DNA from: Streptomyces sp. LaPpAH-108
Lineage (GTDB): Bacteria > Actinomycetota > Actinomycetes > Streptomycetales > Streptomycetaceae
DNA: 64,000 bases
Assembly (NCBI RefSeq): GCF_000373625.1
Contig: NZ_KB891995.1
Location: 310,001 to 374,000 of the forward strand
Reading direction: 5' to 3'
The notes under the pieces are model-generated. The model was given only the letters and a program-made list of their open reading frames with translations, searched no databases and was not told the DNA's origin. Shown piece by piece: positions 1 to 7,292 of this stretch. Position numbers and translations under genes: made by a program. How positions within the stretch are numbered: the first letter of the stretch is position 1; each line of letters begins with the position of its first letter.

Positions 1-1
1 G

Positions 2-502
2 GCCGTCGAGGCGTGGGTGTATCCGGAGTTCGAGCAGAACTGGAAGCTGTTCGCGCCCAACCCGTTGCAGCAGAACATCGCCGTGCAGGCGCGCGCGGAG
101 CTGCGGACGAAGGACGGCGGGGTGCGCACCACCGGCTGGGTCGACCTGTCGGCCGAGGACGGCGCGGCGATCGACCACAACCCGGTGCCGAGCCACACCG
201 AGCAGAACGAGCTGCGCCGGGCCTGGGACTTCCTCGTCTCCACGCACAACGCGGAGAGCCGCCCGGTGGGCACGCGCGGCGCGCTCTCCGAGGAGTACGT
301 GCGCCGCATCGTGGTGATGCGGCTGGGCCGGGAGCCCGACATCAGGAGCCAGGGCGTCGTCCAGCGCGTCCAGGTCCGCTCGGAGACCGTCAACGTGCCG
401 CCGCCCTCCTGGAGCGGTGAGCGGATCTCCACCCGGCCCGCCTACCGGGTGCTGCCCTGGTGGACCGTGACCGCCGACGAGGCCGCCGGAGGTGTGCGGT
501 GA
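2..502 (+). CDS. DUF5819 family protein, 5'-truncated by window edge
   Basis: The frame is open from base 2 with no start in the window; the first in-frame GTG (position 17) lies inside the conserved stretch V-Y-P-E-F-E-Q-N-W-K-L-F-A-P-N-P, so the true start lies upstream. This F-x-Q-N-W-x-L-F-A-P-N-P signature is typical of actinobacterial DUF5819 proteins, usually small proteins with an N-terminal membrane segment (missing here). The visible 166 residues are soluble-looking and end in Gly-Val-Arg. Its stop codon overlaps the GTG of the HTTM gene (GTGA), so the two are probably co-translated; this pairing suggests a joint membrane-associated role. No biochemical function is known to me. Confidence 0.8.
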   Translation, partial: AVEAWVYPEFEQNWKLFAPNPLQQNIAVQARAELRTKDGGVRTTGWVDLSAEDGAAIDHNPVPSHTEQNELRRAWDFLVSTHNAESRPVGTRGALSEEYVRRIVVMRLGREPDIRSQGVVQRVQVRSETVNVPPPSWSGERISTRPAYRVLPWWTVTADEAAGGVR

Positions 503-1713
503 ACCGGCTCTCCCTGCTGCTCTCGCGTGCTGTCGCCCAGGTCACCGGCGCGGCCCTGGGGCCGTACCAGAGCGCCGTGATCCGGATCGGGTTCGCGGCG
601 ACCTGGCTGCTGTTCCTGCTGCGCGAGTTCCCGCACCGCCGGGAGCTGTACGGCCCCGACGGGCCCTGGAGCTGGGAACTCGCCCATCGGCTGATCGGCG
701 AGAACCACGCCTTCACCGCGCTGATGTGGTCCGACAGCGCTGCCTGGTTCGAGATCCTTTACGCGCTCGCGGTGCTGGCCAGTGCCGCGCTGCTGCTCGG
801 CTGGCGCACCCGCACCGCGTCCGTGCTCTTCATGGTCGGCGTGCTGTCCCTGCAGAACCGCAGCGTCTTTGTGGGCGACGGCGGCGACAACGTGCTGCAC
901 CTGATGTCGATCTACCTGGTGTTCACGCGCTGCGGCCAGGTCTGGTCGCTCGACGCGCGGCGGGCCGCCCGGACGGAGGCGGCACGCGCGCGGGGCGGGC
1001 GTGTTCCCGTCGACCGGGTGGGTCCGGTGCTGTGGGCGGTGTCGGGCGTGGCGCTCGTCGTCGTGGCGCTGACCGGCGGGTTCGGGTCCGCCTGGCCGGT
1101 GCCGACGCTGCTGTGGACGACCTGGGCGTGTCTCGGCCTGTGGTGGGCGGCGGGACGCTGGGCGCGGTCGCCGCAGCCCCGGATGCTGCTCGACGTGATC
1201 GCGAACGTGCTGCACAACGGCGCGCTGCTCGTGATCATGGCGGAGGCGTGCCTGATCTACGCCACGGCCGGCTGGTACAAGATCCAGGGCTCCCGCTGGC
1301 AGGACGGCACCGCCGTCTACTACCCGCTCCACCTGGACTACTTCTCGCCCTGGCCCGGACTCGCCGCACTGATGTCCGCGAGCGGCACGCTCATGATGCT
1401 CGTCGCCTACGGCACCGTCATGATGCAGGTCGCCTTCCCCTTCACCTTGTTCAACCGGCGGGTGAAGAACGTGCTCCTGGTGCTGATGATCGCGGAGCAC
1501 GCCGCGATCGCCGTCGTCCTCGGACTGCCGTTCTTCTCGCTGGCGATGATCACGGCCGACGCGGTCTTCCTGCCCACCACCTTCCTGCTCCTGGTCGGCG
1601 GGGGCGTGGCACGCGCGCGTGCCCGGCTGCTCGGGCGCGGCGCCCGTCCCACGGTGCCCGGACCCCGCGCCCCGGAGGAGGACGCGGCGGGCCGCGTAGG
1701 GTTCACGGCATGA
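499..1713 (+). CDS. HTTM domain membrane protein (vitamin K-dependent carboxylase-like)
   Basis: A 404-residue polytopic membrane protein. I chose GTG 499 because it overlaps the upstream stop (GTGA); an upstream in-frame ATG at 460 would extend into the preceding gene. Hydrophobic segments alternate with short loops, with long membrane stretches around residues 25-40, 75-100, 175-200, 235-260 and 300-370. The segments containing F-V-G-D-G-G-D-N-V and I-Y-A-T-A-G-W-Y-K-I-Q-G-S-R-W are characteristic of the HTTM (horizontally transferred transmembrane) family related to vitamin K-dependent gamma-carboxylase. Bacterial members are mostly uncharacterised. It is coupled to the DUF5819 gene upstream, and its stop overlaps the start of the methylase downstream (ATGA). 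Confidence 0.8.
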   Translation: MNRLSLLLSRAVAQVTGAALGPYQSAVIRIGFAATWLLFLLREFPHRRELYGPDGPWSWELAHRLIGENHAFTALMWSDSAAWFEILYALAVLASAALLLGWRTRTASVLFMVGVLSLQNRSVFVGDGGDNVLHLMSIYLVFTRCGQVWSLDARRAARTEAARARGGRVPVDRVGPVLWAVSGVALVVVALTGGFGSAWPVPTLLWTTWACLGLWWAAGRWARSPQPRMLLDVIANVLHNGALLVIMAEACLIYATAGWYKIQGSRWQDGTAVYYPLHLDYFSPWPGLAALMSASGTLMMLVAYGTVMMQVAFPFTLFNRRVKNVLLVLMIAEHAAIAVVLGLPFFSLAMITADAVFLPTTFLLLVGGGVARARARLLGRGARPTVPGPRAPEEDAAGRVGFTA

Positions 1714-2468
1714 CCGACCCCCTGATCCGCTGGCGCGAGCGCGCCGGGGACGCCGTGCTGCTCGACGGCTTCCACGCGCTCAAGCACGCGCTGCGCTTCG
1801 GCGCCGAGGTGCCGGTCGCGGTCACCACCGACCGCAAGGCGGCGCTCGCCCTCGCCGACGAGCTGGCCGGTGACCTCGCGGACCCGCTGGACGTGCTCCT
1901 CGTGGAGGTGCCCGCGACGGTGTACGCCACGCTGGTGCCGCGCCCGCACCCGACCGGGGTGGCCGCGCTCGCCGTACGGCCCTCCCGTGAGGCTCAGCTG
2001 CGGGCGCTGGCCCGCGTGCCCAGGACCGCCCCCGTGGTGGTCCTGGACGAGCCGCGCAACCTCGGCAACGCCGGTGCCGTGATCCGGGTGGCCGCCGGTT
2101 TCGGGGCGACCGGTGTGGTCACCACGGGCACGCTGGACCCGTGGCATCCCACCGTGGTGCGCGGCGGTGCCGGGCTGCACTTCGCGACCGCCGTCGAACG
2201 GCTCGGCGTCGACGAGCTGCCCGCCGGGCCGCTGTTCGCCCTCGATCCCGAGGGCGAGGACATCCGCGGCACGGTGCTGCCCGACGACGCCGTGCTGGCC
2301 TTCGGCTCGGAGCGCAGCGGGCTGTCGGCGGCACTGCGCGCGCGGGCCGACCACCTGCTGGCGCTCCCGATGCGCCCCCAGGTCTCCAGCTACAACCTCG
2401 CCACCAGCGTGGCCATGACGCTGTACCACTGGAGCGCCTTCGGGGGCGCCGCGCCTGCGGAAGCCTGA
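1710..2468 (+). CDS. SpoU/TrmH family RNA 2'-O-methyltransferase
   Basis: A 252-residue protein predicted to transfer methyl from S-adenosylmethionine to a ribose 2'-OH in rRNA or tRNA. The C-terminal half carries the SPOUT knot motifs: motif 1 is R-N-L-G-N-A-G-A-V-I-R-V-A-A-G-F-G-A, followed by F-G-S-E-R-S-G-L and the motif-3 region S-S-Y-N-L-A-T-S-V-A-M-T-L-Y. The N-terminal ~90 residues resemble the L30e-like RNA-binding domain of the RlmB/TrmH group. ATG 1710 overlaps the HTTM stop (ATGA). The target nucleotide cannot be read from sequence. Confidence 0.88.
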   Translation: MTDPLIRWRERAGDAVLLDGFHALKHALRFGAEVPVAVTTDRKAALALADELAGDLADPLDVLLVEVPATVYATLVPRPHPTGVAALAVRPSREAQLRALARVPRTAPVVVLDEPRNLGNAGAVIRVAAGFGATGVVTTGTLDPWHPTVVRGGAGLHFATAVERLGVDELPAGPLFALDPEGEDIRGTVLPDDAVLAFGSERSGLSAALRARADHLLALPMRPQVSSYNLATSVAMTLYHWSAFGGAAPAEA

Positions 2469-2500
2469 GCCTCCCCGGCAGCCGACAGCCGGGAGGGCTC
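2467..2500. terminator. Hairpin between convergent RNA methylase and paaN
   Basis: Arms GAGCCTCCCCGGC (2467-2479) and GCCGGGAGGGCTC (2488-2500) pair with one small internal irregularity around an 8-base loop. The element overlaps the stop codons of both convergent genes, so it can serve as a bidirectional terminator. There is no clear T-run. Confidence 0.5.
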
Positions 2501-4190
2501 ACGCCTGCCTGCGGACCTCCACCACCCGGAAGCGGTTCGCCACATAGGCGCCGTCCGTGAGGGCCGCGTTCGCCGCCGGGTTGCCGCCCGAGCCGTGGAA
2601 GTCGGAGAAGGCGGCGGTCTGGTTCACGTACACCCCGCCGGTGAGGTTGAGGGACAGCTGGGCGGCCTCCTCCAGGCAGGCCTCCTCGATCGCCCGCGCC
2701 ACCTCCGGGTCGGTGGTGTACGCGCCGACCGTCATCGCGCCGTGCTCGCGGATCGTGCGCCGCAGCAGCTCCACCGCGTCGGCGGCCGAGTCGACGGCGA
2801 CGGCGAAGGAGACCGGGCCGAAGCACTCGCTCGTGTACGCGGCCTCGTCGTCCGGCTTGGCGGCGTCGAGCTTGACGATCACCGGGGTGCGCACGACCGC
2901 GTCCGGGAACTCCGGGTTGGCGATCTCGCGGGAGGCGAGGGCCACCTCGCCCAGCCCGGCCGCCGCCTCCAGACGGGCCTTCACGTCCGGGTTGACGATC
3001 GCGCCGAGCAGGGCGTTCGCGCGCGCGTCGTCGCCGAGCAGGCCGTCGACCGCGCGGGCGAGGTCGGCGGTCACCTCGTCGTAGGACTTGTGGCCCTGGT
3101 CGGTGCCGATGCCCTCGCGCGGGATCAGCAGGTTCTGCGGGGTGGTGCACATCTGGCCGCTGTACAGGGACAGCGAGAAGGCGAGGTTGGCGAGCATCCC
3201 CTGGTAGTCGTCGGTGGACTCGACGAACACCGTGTTGACGCCGGCCTTCTCCGTGTAGACCTGCGCCTGGCGGGCGTTGGTCTCCAGCCAGTCGCCGAAG
3301 GCGGTCGAGCCGGTGTAGTCGACGATGCGGATCTCGGGGCGGGTCGCGAGGGTCTTGGCGATGCCCTCGCCGGGGCGCTCGGCGGCCAGCGCGACCAGAT
3401 TGGGGTCGAACCCGGCCTCGGCCAGCACCTCGCGGGCCACCTGGACGGTGAGCGCGAGCGGCAGCACCGCGCGCGGGTGCGGCTTGACCAGGACCGCGTT
3501 GCCGGTCGCCAGGGAGGCGAACAGGCCCGGGTAGCCGTTCCACGTCGGGAAGGTGTTGCAGCCGATGACCAGGCCGATGCCGCGCGGGACGGCCGTGAAC
3601 GTCTTGGTCAGGTTCAGCGGGTCGCGCTTGCCCTGCGGCTTGGACCACTCGGCCGCTTCGGGGGTGCGGGTCTGCTCCGTGTACGCGTACGCCACCGCCT
3701 CCAGGCCGCGGTCCTGCGCGTGCGGGCCGCCCGCCTGGAAGGCCATCATGAACGCCTGTCCGCTGGTGTGCATGACGGCGTGCGCGAACTCGTGGGTGCG
3801 GTCGCTGATCCGCTGGACGATCTCCAGACAGACCGCCGCGCGCGCCTCGGGGCCCGCGTCCCGCCAGGCGGCCTGACCGGCCTTCATGGCGGGCAGCAGC
3901 ACATCGAGGTCCGCGTGCGGGTAGGTGACGCCCAGCTCGATGCCGTACGGCGAGATCTCGCCGCCCACCCAGTCGTCCGTGCCCGGCTGGTCCAGGTCCA
4001 GGCGGGTGCCCAGGACGGCGTCGAAGGCGGCCTTGCCCGCGGCGGCGTCCAGGCTGCCGTGCTCGCCGTAGGCCTTGGGGTGCTCGGGGTGCGGGGACCA
4101 GTACGCGCGCGTGCGGATCGCTTCCAGGGCCTGGTCGAGTGTGGGCCGGTGCTTCGCGATCAGCTCGTGGGCGGTCAGTGGGGCGGCCAT
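2499..4190 (-). CDS. paaN: Phenylacetic acid degradation protein PaaN (aldehyde dehydrogenase family)
   Basis: A 563-residue protein of the aldehyde dehydrogenase superfamily, PaaN type, a long-known member of phenylacetate gene sets. The Rossmann-type region contains G-C-N-T-F-P-T-W-N-G-Y-P and F-T-A-V-P-R-G-I-G-L, the glycine turn is D-Y-T-G-S-T-A-F-G, and the catalytic cysteine lies in G-Q-M-C-T-T-P-Q-N. Unlike PaaZ it has no fused MaoC hydratase domain. ATG 4190 is used because it precedes the conserved N-terminal A-A-P-L-T-A-H-E-L; longer readings enter the promoter. It is transcribed divergently from the PaaH-type gene across a region with a PaaR-like operator and a DnaA box. Confidence 0.9.
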   Translation of the reverse strand: MAAPLTAHELIAKHRPTLDQALEAIRTRAYWSPHPEHPKAYGEHGSLDAAAGKAAFDAVLGTRLDLDQPGTDDWVGGEISPYGIELGVTYPHADLDVLLPAMKAGQAAWRDAGPEARAAVCLEIVQRISDRTHEFAHAVMHTSGQAFMMAFQAGGPHAQDRGLEAVAYAYTEQTRTPEAAEWSKPQGKRDPLNLTKTFTAVPRGIGLVIGCNTFPTWNGYPGLFASLATGNAVLVKPHPRAVLPLALTVQVAREVLAEAGFDPNLVALAAERPGEGIAKTLATRPEIRIVDYTGSTAFGDWLETNARQAQVYTEKAGVNTVFVESTDDYQGMLANLAFSLSLYSGQMCTTPQNLLIPREGIGTDQGHKSYDEVTADLARAVDGLLGDDARANALLGAIVNPDVKARLEAAAGLGEVALASREIANPEFPDAVVRTPVIVKLDAAKPDDEAAYTSECFGPVSFAVAVDSAADAVELLRRTIREHGAMTVGAYTTDPEVARAIEEACLEEAAQLSLNLTGGVYVNQTAAFSDFHGSGGNPAANAALTDGAYVANRFRVVEVRRQA

Positions 4191-4331
4191 GCGGGACCAA
4201 CTCCTCGTCTCGGGAACTCGTCGTCGAGCTCCGACCTGGGCGGAAACGGAGAAAGCGGCTGCGGGTGGGGTCGGGCCCGGTGCGCGCCCGTCGAAGGCGG
4301 TGGTGGGCCACGGGTGGTCAGAGCTAGAGTA

Positions 4332-4345
4332 ACCGAACGATCGGT
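4332..4345. promoter_or_regulatory. Candidate TetR (PaaR-type) operator, paaN-paaH intergenic
   Basis: The 14-mer ACCGAACGATCGGT is an inverted repeat (ACCGA, 4-base spacer, TCGGT) lying 142 bp upstream of paaN and 57 bp upstream of the divergent dehydrogenase. From memory, the core of the corynebacterial PaaR (TetR) consensus is ACCG-N2-CG-N2-CGGT, and this site fits it exactly. A copy differing at one base is at 7219-7232. The likely ligand-responsive protein is the TetR regulator at 5913-6500. This is inference from motif and context. Confidence 0.6.
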
Positions 4346-4369
4346 CGGGACAAGGGGGTCCGGCGCATC

Positions 4370-4378
4370 TGTGGACAA
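4370..4378 (-). promoter_or_regulatory. Perfect Streptomyces-type DnaA box
   Basis: TGTGGACAA on the plus strand is TTGTCCACA on the minus strand, the preferred Streptomyces DnaA box. It sits in the short paaN-paaH intergenic space, 24 bp before the paaH ATG. A single box may be chance, but a second perfect box occurs at 7176-7184. Confidence 0.5.
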
Positions 4379-4401
4379 CCCCGTGCGGGAGGATCGCGCA
4401 C

Positions 4402-5916
4402 ATGACAGCACTGGACCTCAGCAGCCCCGTGGCCGTGGTCGGCACCGGCACCATGGGCCAGGGCATCGCCCAGGTCGCGCTGGTCGCCGGCCACCCCGTG
4501 CGGCTCTACGACGCCGTTCCCGGGCGCGCCCACGAGGCCGCCGGGGCGATCCGTGCCCGGCTCGACCGGCTGGTGGCCAAGGACCGGCTCGCCGCCGCCG
4601 ACCGGGACGCGGCGAGCGCCCGCCTCACCGCCACCGGGCCCATCGGGGACCTGGCCGGGAGCGCGCTGGTCGTGGAAGCCGTCGTGGAGCGCCTTGACGT
4701 CAAGCAGCGGCTCTTCGCCGAGCTGGAGGAGATCGTCGGCGACGACTGTCTGCTCGCCACCAACACCTCCTCCCTGTCGGTGACCGCCATCGGCGGCGCG
4801 CTGCGCAACCCCGGGCGCCTGGTGGGCCTGCACTTCTTCAACCCCGCGCCGCTGCTGCCTCTGGTCGAGGTCGTCTCCGGCTTCGCCACGGACGTCACGT
4901 CGGCCACGCGCGCGTACGAGACCGCCCGCGCCTGGGGGAAGACCCCGGTGGCCTGCGCGGACACCCCCGGTTTCATCGTCAACCGGATCGCCCGCCCCTT
5001 CTACGCCGAGGCGTTCGCGGTCTACGAGGCGCAGGGCGCCGACCCGGCCACCATCGACGCGGTGCTGCGCGAGAGCGGCGGCTTCCGGATGGGCGCCTTC
5101 GAGCTGACCGACCTCATCGGCCAGGACGTCAACGAGTCCGTCACCCACTCGGTGTGGCAGTCCTTCTTCCAGGACGTGCGCTTCACGCCCTCGCTCGCCC
5201 AGCGCAGGCTGGTCGAGTCCGGCAGGCTCGGCCGCAAGAGCGGCCACGGCTGGTACGACCACGCGGACGGCGCCGAGCGTCCCGAGCCGCACACCGCCGA
5301 GAAGGAGCAGCCGCCCGCCCATGTCACCGTCGAGGGCGACCTCGGCCCGGCGGCCTCCCTGCTCGCGCTGATCCGCGAGGCGGGCATCCCGGTCCACGAG
5401 CAGGAGGAGGAGAACGGCTCCCTGCTCGTGCTGCCGAGCGGCGGCCAGCTGATCCTCGCCGACGGCCAGACCTCCGTGGAGTTCCGCGACGTCGTCCACT
5501 TCGACCTCGCCCTCGACTACCGCGCGGCCACCCGCATCGCCCTGTCCGCCTCCCAGGACACCTCGCCGCGCACCCTCACCGAGGCTGTCGGTCTCTTCCA
5601 GGCGCTCGGCAAGGACGTGAGCGTCATCGGGGACGTGCCCGGCATGATCGTCGCCCGCACGGTGGCCCGGATCGTCGACCTCGCGCACGACGCCGTCGCC
5701 AAGGGCGTCGCCACCGAGGAGGACATCGACACCGCCATGAAGCTCGGCGTCAACTACCCGCTCGGCCCCTTCGAGTGGAGCCGCGCCCTCGGCCGGGGCT
5801 GGGCCTACGACCTGCTGGACCAGCTGCACGCGTGCGACCCCTCCGGGCGGTACGCGCCGTCCCTCGCCCTCTACCGGCACGCCTACGCCACCGACAAGCG
5901 AGAGGGCACCTCATGA
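4402..5916 (+). CDS. paaH: 3-hydroxyacyl-CoA dehydrogenase, PaaH type
   Basis: A 504-residue NAD-dependent dehydrogenase predicted to oxidise 3-hydroxyacyl-CoA (3-hydroxyadipyl-CoA in phenylacetate catabolism). The N-terminal Rossmann motif V-G-T-G-T-M-G-Q-G-I-A is at residues 13-23, followed by N-T-S-S-L-S-V-T and H-F-F-N-P-A-P-L-L-P-L-V-E-V-V. A first C-terminal dehydrogenase domain contains D-T-P-G-F-I-V-N-R; a second copy near residues 390-490 contains G-D-V-P-G-M-I-V-A-R and G-V-N-Y-P-L-G-P-F-E-W. This double C-terminal layout is typical of PaaH-type enzymes and explains the length. The stop overlaps the ATG of the TetR gene (ATGA), so the regulator belongs to the operon. It could also serve general beta-oxidation. 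Confidence 0.85.
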   Translation: MTALDLSSPVAVVGTGTMGQGIAQVALVAGHPVRLYDAVPGRAHEAAGAIRARLDRLVAKDRLAAADRDAASARLTATGPIGDLAGSALVVEAVVERLDVKQRLFAELEEIVGDDCLLATNTSSLSVTAIGGALRNPGRLVGLHFFNPAPLLPLVEVVSGFATDVTSATRAYETARAWGKTPVACADTPGFIVNRIARPFYAEAFAVYEAQGADPATIDAVLRESGGFRMGAFELTDLIGQDVNESVTHSVWQSFFQDVRFTPSLAQRRLVESGRLGRKSGHGWYDHADGAERPEPHTAEKEQPPAHVTVEGDLGPAASLLALIREAGIPVHEQEEENGSLLVLPSGGQLILADGQTSVEFRDVVHFDLALDYRAATRIALSASQDTSPRTLTEAVGLFQALGKDVSVIGDVPGMIVARTVARIVDLAHDAVAKGVATEEDIDTAMKLGVNYPLGPFEWSRALGRGWAYDLLDQLHACDPSGRYAPSLALYRHAYATDKREGTS

Positions 5917-6500
5917 CCACCGCCAAGCGCGACACGTACACCCCCGAGACGCTGCTCTCGGTGGCCGTGGGCGTCTTCAATGAGCGCGGCTACGACGGCA
6001 CGTCCATGGAGCACCTTTCCCGGGCGGCCGGCATCTCCAAGTCCTCGATCTACCACCACGTCAGCGGCAAGGAGGAGCTGCTGCGCCGGGCGGTCTCCCG
6101 GGCGCTGGACGGCCTCTTCGCCATCCTGGACGAGGAGCACGCGCGCGCGGGACGCGCCGTCGACCGCCTGGAGTACGTCGTACGGCGCATGGTCGAAGTG
6201 CTCATATCCGAGCTGCCCTATGTGACGCTGCTGCTGCGGGTGCGCGGCAACACCGAGGCCGAGCGGTGGGCGCTGGAGCGGCGCCGCGAGTTCGACCACC
6301 GGGTGGCGGACCTGCTGCGGGCCGCCGCCGAGGAGGGGGACGTGCGCGCGGACATCGAGGTGCGGCTCGCGACCCGGCTCGTCTTCGGCATGATCAACTC
6401 CATCGTGGAGTGGTACCGGCCCGAGGCGCGCGGGGCGAACGGGCGCGAGGTGGCCGACGCGGTGGTCCTGCTGGTCTTCGCGGGGCTGCGGGGGGACTGA
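5913..6500 (+). CDS. TetR family regulator, PaaR-like
   Basis: A 195-residue regulator. The N-terminal helix-turn-helix spans about residues 10-55, with G-Y-D-G-T-S-M-E-H-L-S-R-A-A-G-I and S-K-S-S-I-Y-H-H-V-S-G-K-E-E-L-L, which is canonical for TetR. The C-terminal ligand domain is arginine- and leucine-rich. It is translationally coupled to the PaaH-type gene. Two near-identical inverted repeats, one in front of its own operon (4332-4345) and one in front of bkdA (7219-7232), are the natural candidates for its operators, which would make it a repressor relieved by an acyl-CoA such as phenylacetyl-CoA. Name and ligand are inferred from context. Confidence 0.85.
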   Translation: MTTAKRDTYTPETLLSVAVGVFNERGYDGTSMEHLSRAAGISKSSIYHHVSGKEELLRRAVSRALDGLFAILDEEHARAGRAVDRLEYVVRRMVEVLISELPYVTLLLRVRGNTEAERWALERRREFDHRVADLLRAAAEEGDVRADIEVRLATRLVFGMINSIVEWYRPEARGANGREVADAVVLLVFAGLRGD

Positions 6501-6616
6501 GACGGGTTGCGCCGGGGCCCCGGCTCCGGCCAGACATACGACCGACCAGGCACGCGACGGGCCAGGCACGCGACCGGCCGGGCACCGCGCCCGCCCGGCA
6601 CCACCCACCCCCCCCC

Positions 6617-7117
6617 TCACGCCTCCGGCCCCACGTCCTCCTCCTCGAACACCAGCAGCGTCCGTGTGCTCAGCACCTCCGGGATCGCCTGGAGCCGGGT
6701 GAGGACCAGTTCGCGCAGGGCCCGGTTGTCGGGGGTGTGCACCAGCAGGAGGACGTCGAAGTCGCCGCCGACCAGGGCGATGTGCGAGGCGCCGGGCAGC
6801 CGCCGCAGTTCCTCGCGGACCGTGCGCCAGGTGTTCTGGACGATGTTCAGCGTGATGTACGCCGACGTGCCGTGCCCGGCGCGCTCGTGGTCCACGCGGG
6901 CGCCGAAGCCCCGGATCACCCCGTCCTCGACCAGGCGGTTGATCCGTGCGTAGGCGTTGGCGCGGGAGACGTGGACGCGGTCGGCGACGGCGCGTATCGA
7001 GGCGCGGCCGTCCGCCTGGAGGATTCTCAGGATGTCCTGATCTATGGCGTCCAGCGGACGGGGTGGGGGCAAGGCCGTTCCCGTGTCCGGTCCCTGGGCC
7101 ATTTGTTCAGGTGTCAT
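6617..7117 (-). CDS. bkdR: Lrp/AsnC family regulator (BkdR-like)
   Basis: A 166-residue regulator with an AsnC-type winged helix at residues 22-80 (L-D-A-I-D-Q-D-I-L-R-I-L-Q-A-D-G-R-A-S, then R-V-H-V-S-R-A-N-A-Y-A-R-I-N-R-L) and a C-terminal RAM ligand-binding domain (V-G-G-D-F-D-V-L-L-L-V). ATG 7117 is preceded by a G-rich Shine-Dalgarno; an alternative ATG at 7132 adds five residues. It is divergent from bkdA, the position of the known BkdR/Lrp regulators of branched-chain keto acid dehydrogenase operons. A 12-bp perfect inverted repeat (7157-7190) in front of it is a possible autoregulatory site. The symbol rests on position and family. Confidence 0.85.
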   Translation of the reverse strand: MTPEQMAQGPDTGTALPPPRPLDAIDQDILRILQADGRASIRAVADRVHVSRANAYARINRLVEDGVIRGFGARVDHERAGHGTSAYITLNIVQNTWRTVREELRRLPGASHIALVGGDFDVLLLVHTPDNRALRELVLTRLQAIPEVLSTRTLLVFEEEDVGPEA

Positions 7118-7156
7118 GTCCCCCCGCTTCATCGCCGTGGACGTCCTGCGTTCATT

Positions 7157-7190
7157 CCAGGCTGTGGAGAACCGTTTGTCCACAGCCTGG
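7157..7190. promoter_or_regulatory. 12-bp inverted repeat containing two facing DnaA boxes
   Basis: CCAGGCTGTGGA (7157-7168) and TCCACAGCCTGG (7179-7190) are perfect complements separated by 10 bases. The element also contains TTGTCCACA (7176-7184), a perfect Streptomyces DnaA box, and facing it TGTGGAGAA (7163-7171), which reads TTCTCCACA on the other strand and fits the degenerate consensus. It lies 40 bp upstream of the Lrp/AsnC start. It may be a DnaA-binding pair, an operator for the adjacent regulator, or both. Confidence 0.55.
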
Positions 7191-7218
7191 AGGGGCCAGT
7201 AGCCAAAATGCATCGGCG

Positions 7219-7232
7219 ACCGAACAATCGGT
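7219..7232. promoter_or_regulatory. Second candidate PaaR-type operator, upstream of bkdA
   Basis: ACCGAACAATCGGT matches the site at 4332-4345 at 13 of 14 positions and is an inverted repeat of ACCGA/TCGGT. It lies 60 bp upstream of the bkdA start in the divergent bkdR-bkdA space. If it binds the TetR regulator at 5913-6500, bkdABC would be co-regulated with the phenylacetate genes. Confidence 0.55.
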
Positions 7233-7292
7233 AGGTGAGACGAGTCACAGCCGACCCGTCTCCCGTAGCCACTCCCACGAGGAGGTGCCGTC

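Noticed and set aside
6501..6616. C-rich stretch with repeats of CCAGGCACGCGAC between the TetR and Lrp genes
   Set aside because: Two short copies only, no stem, likely low-complexity slippage between convergent genes.
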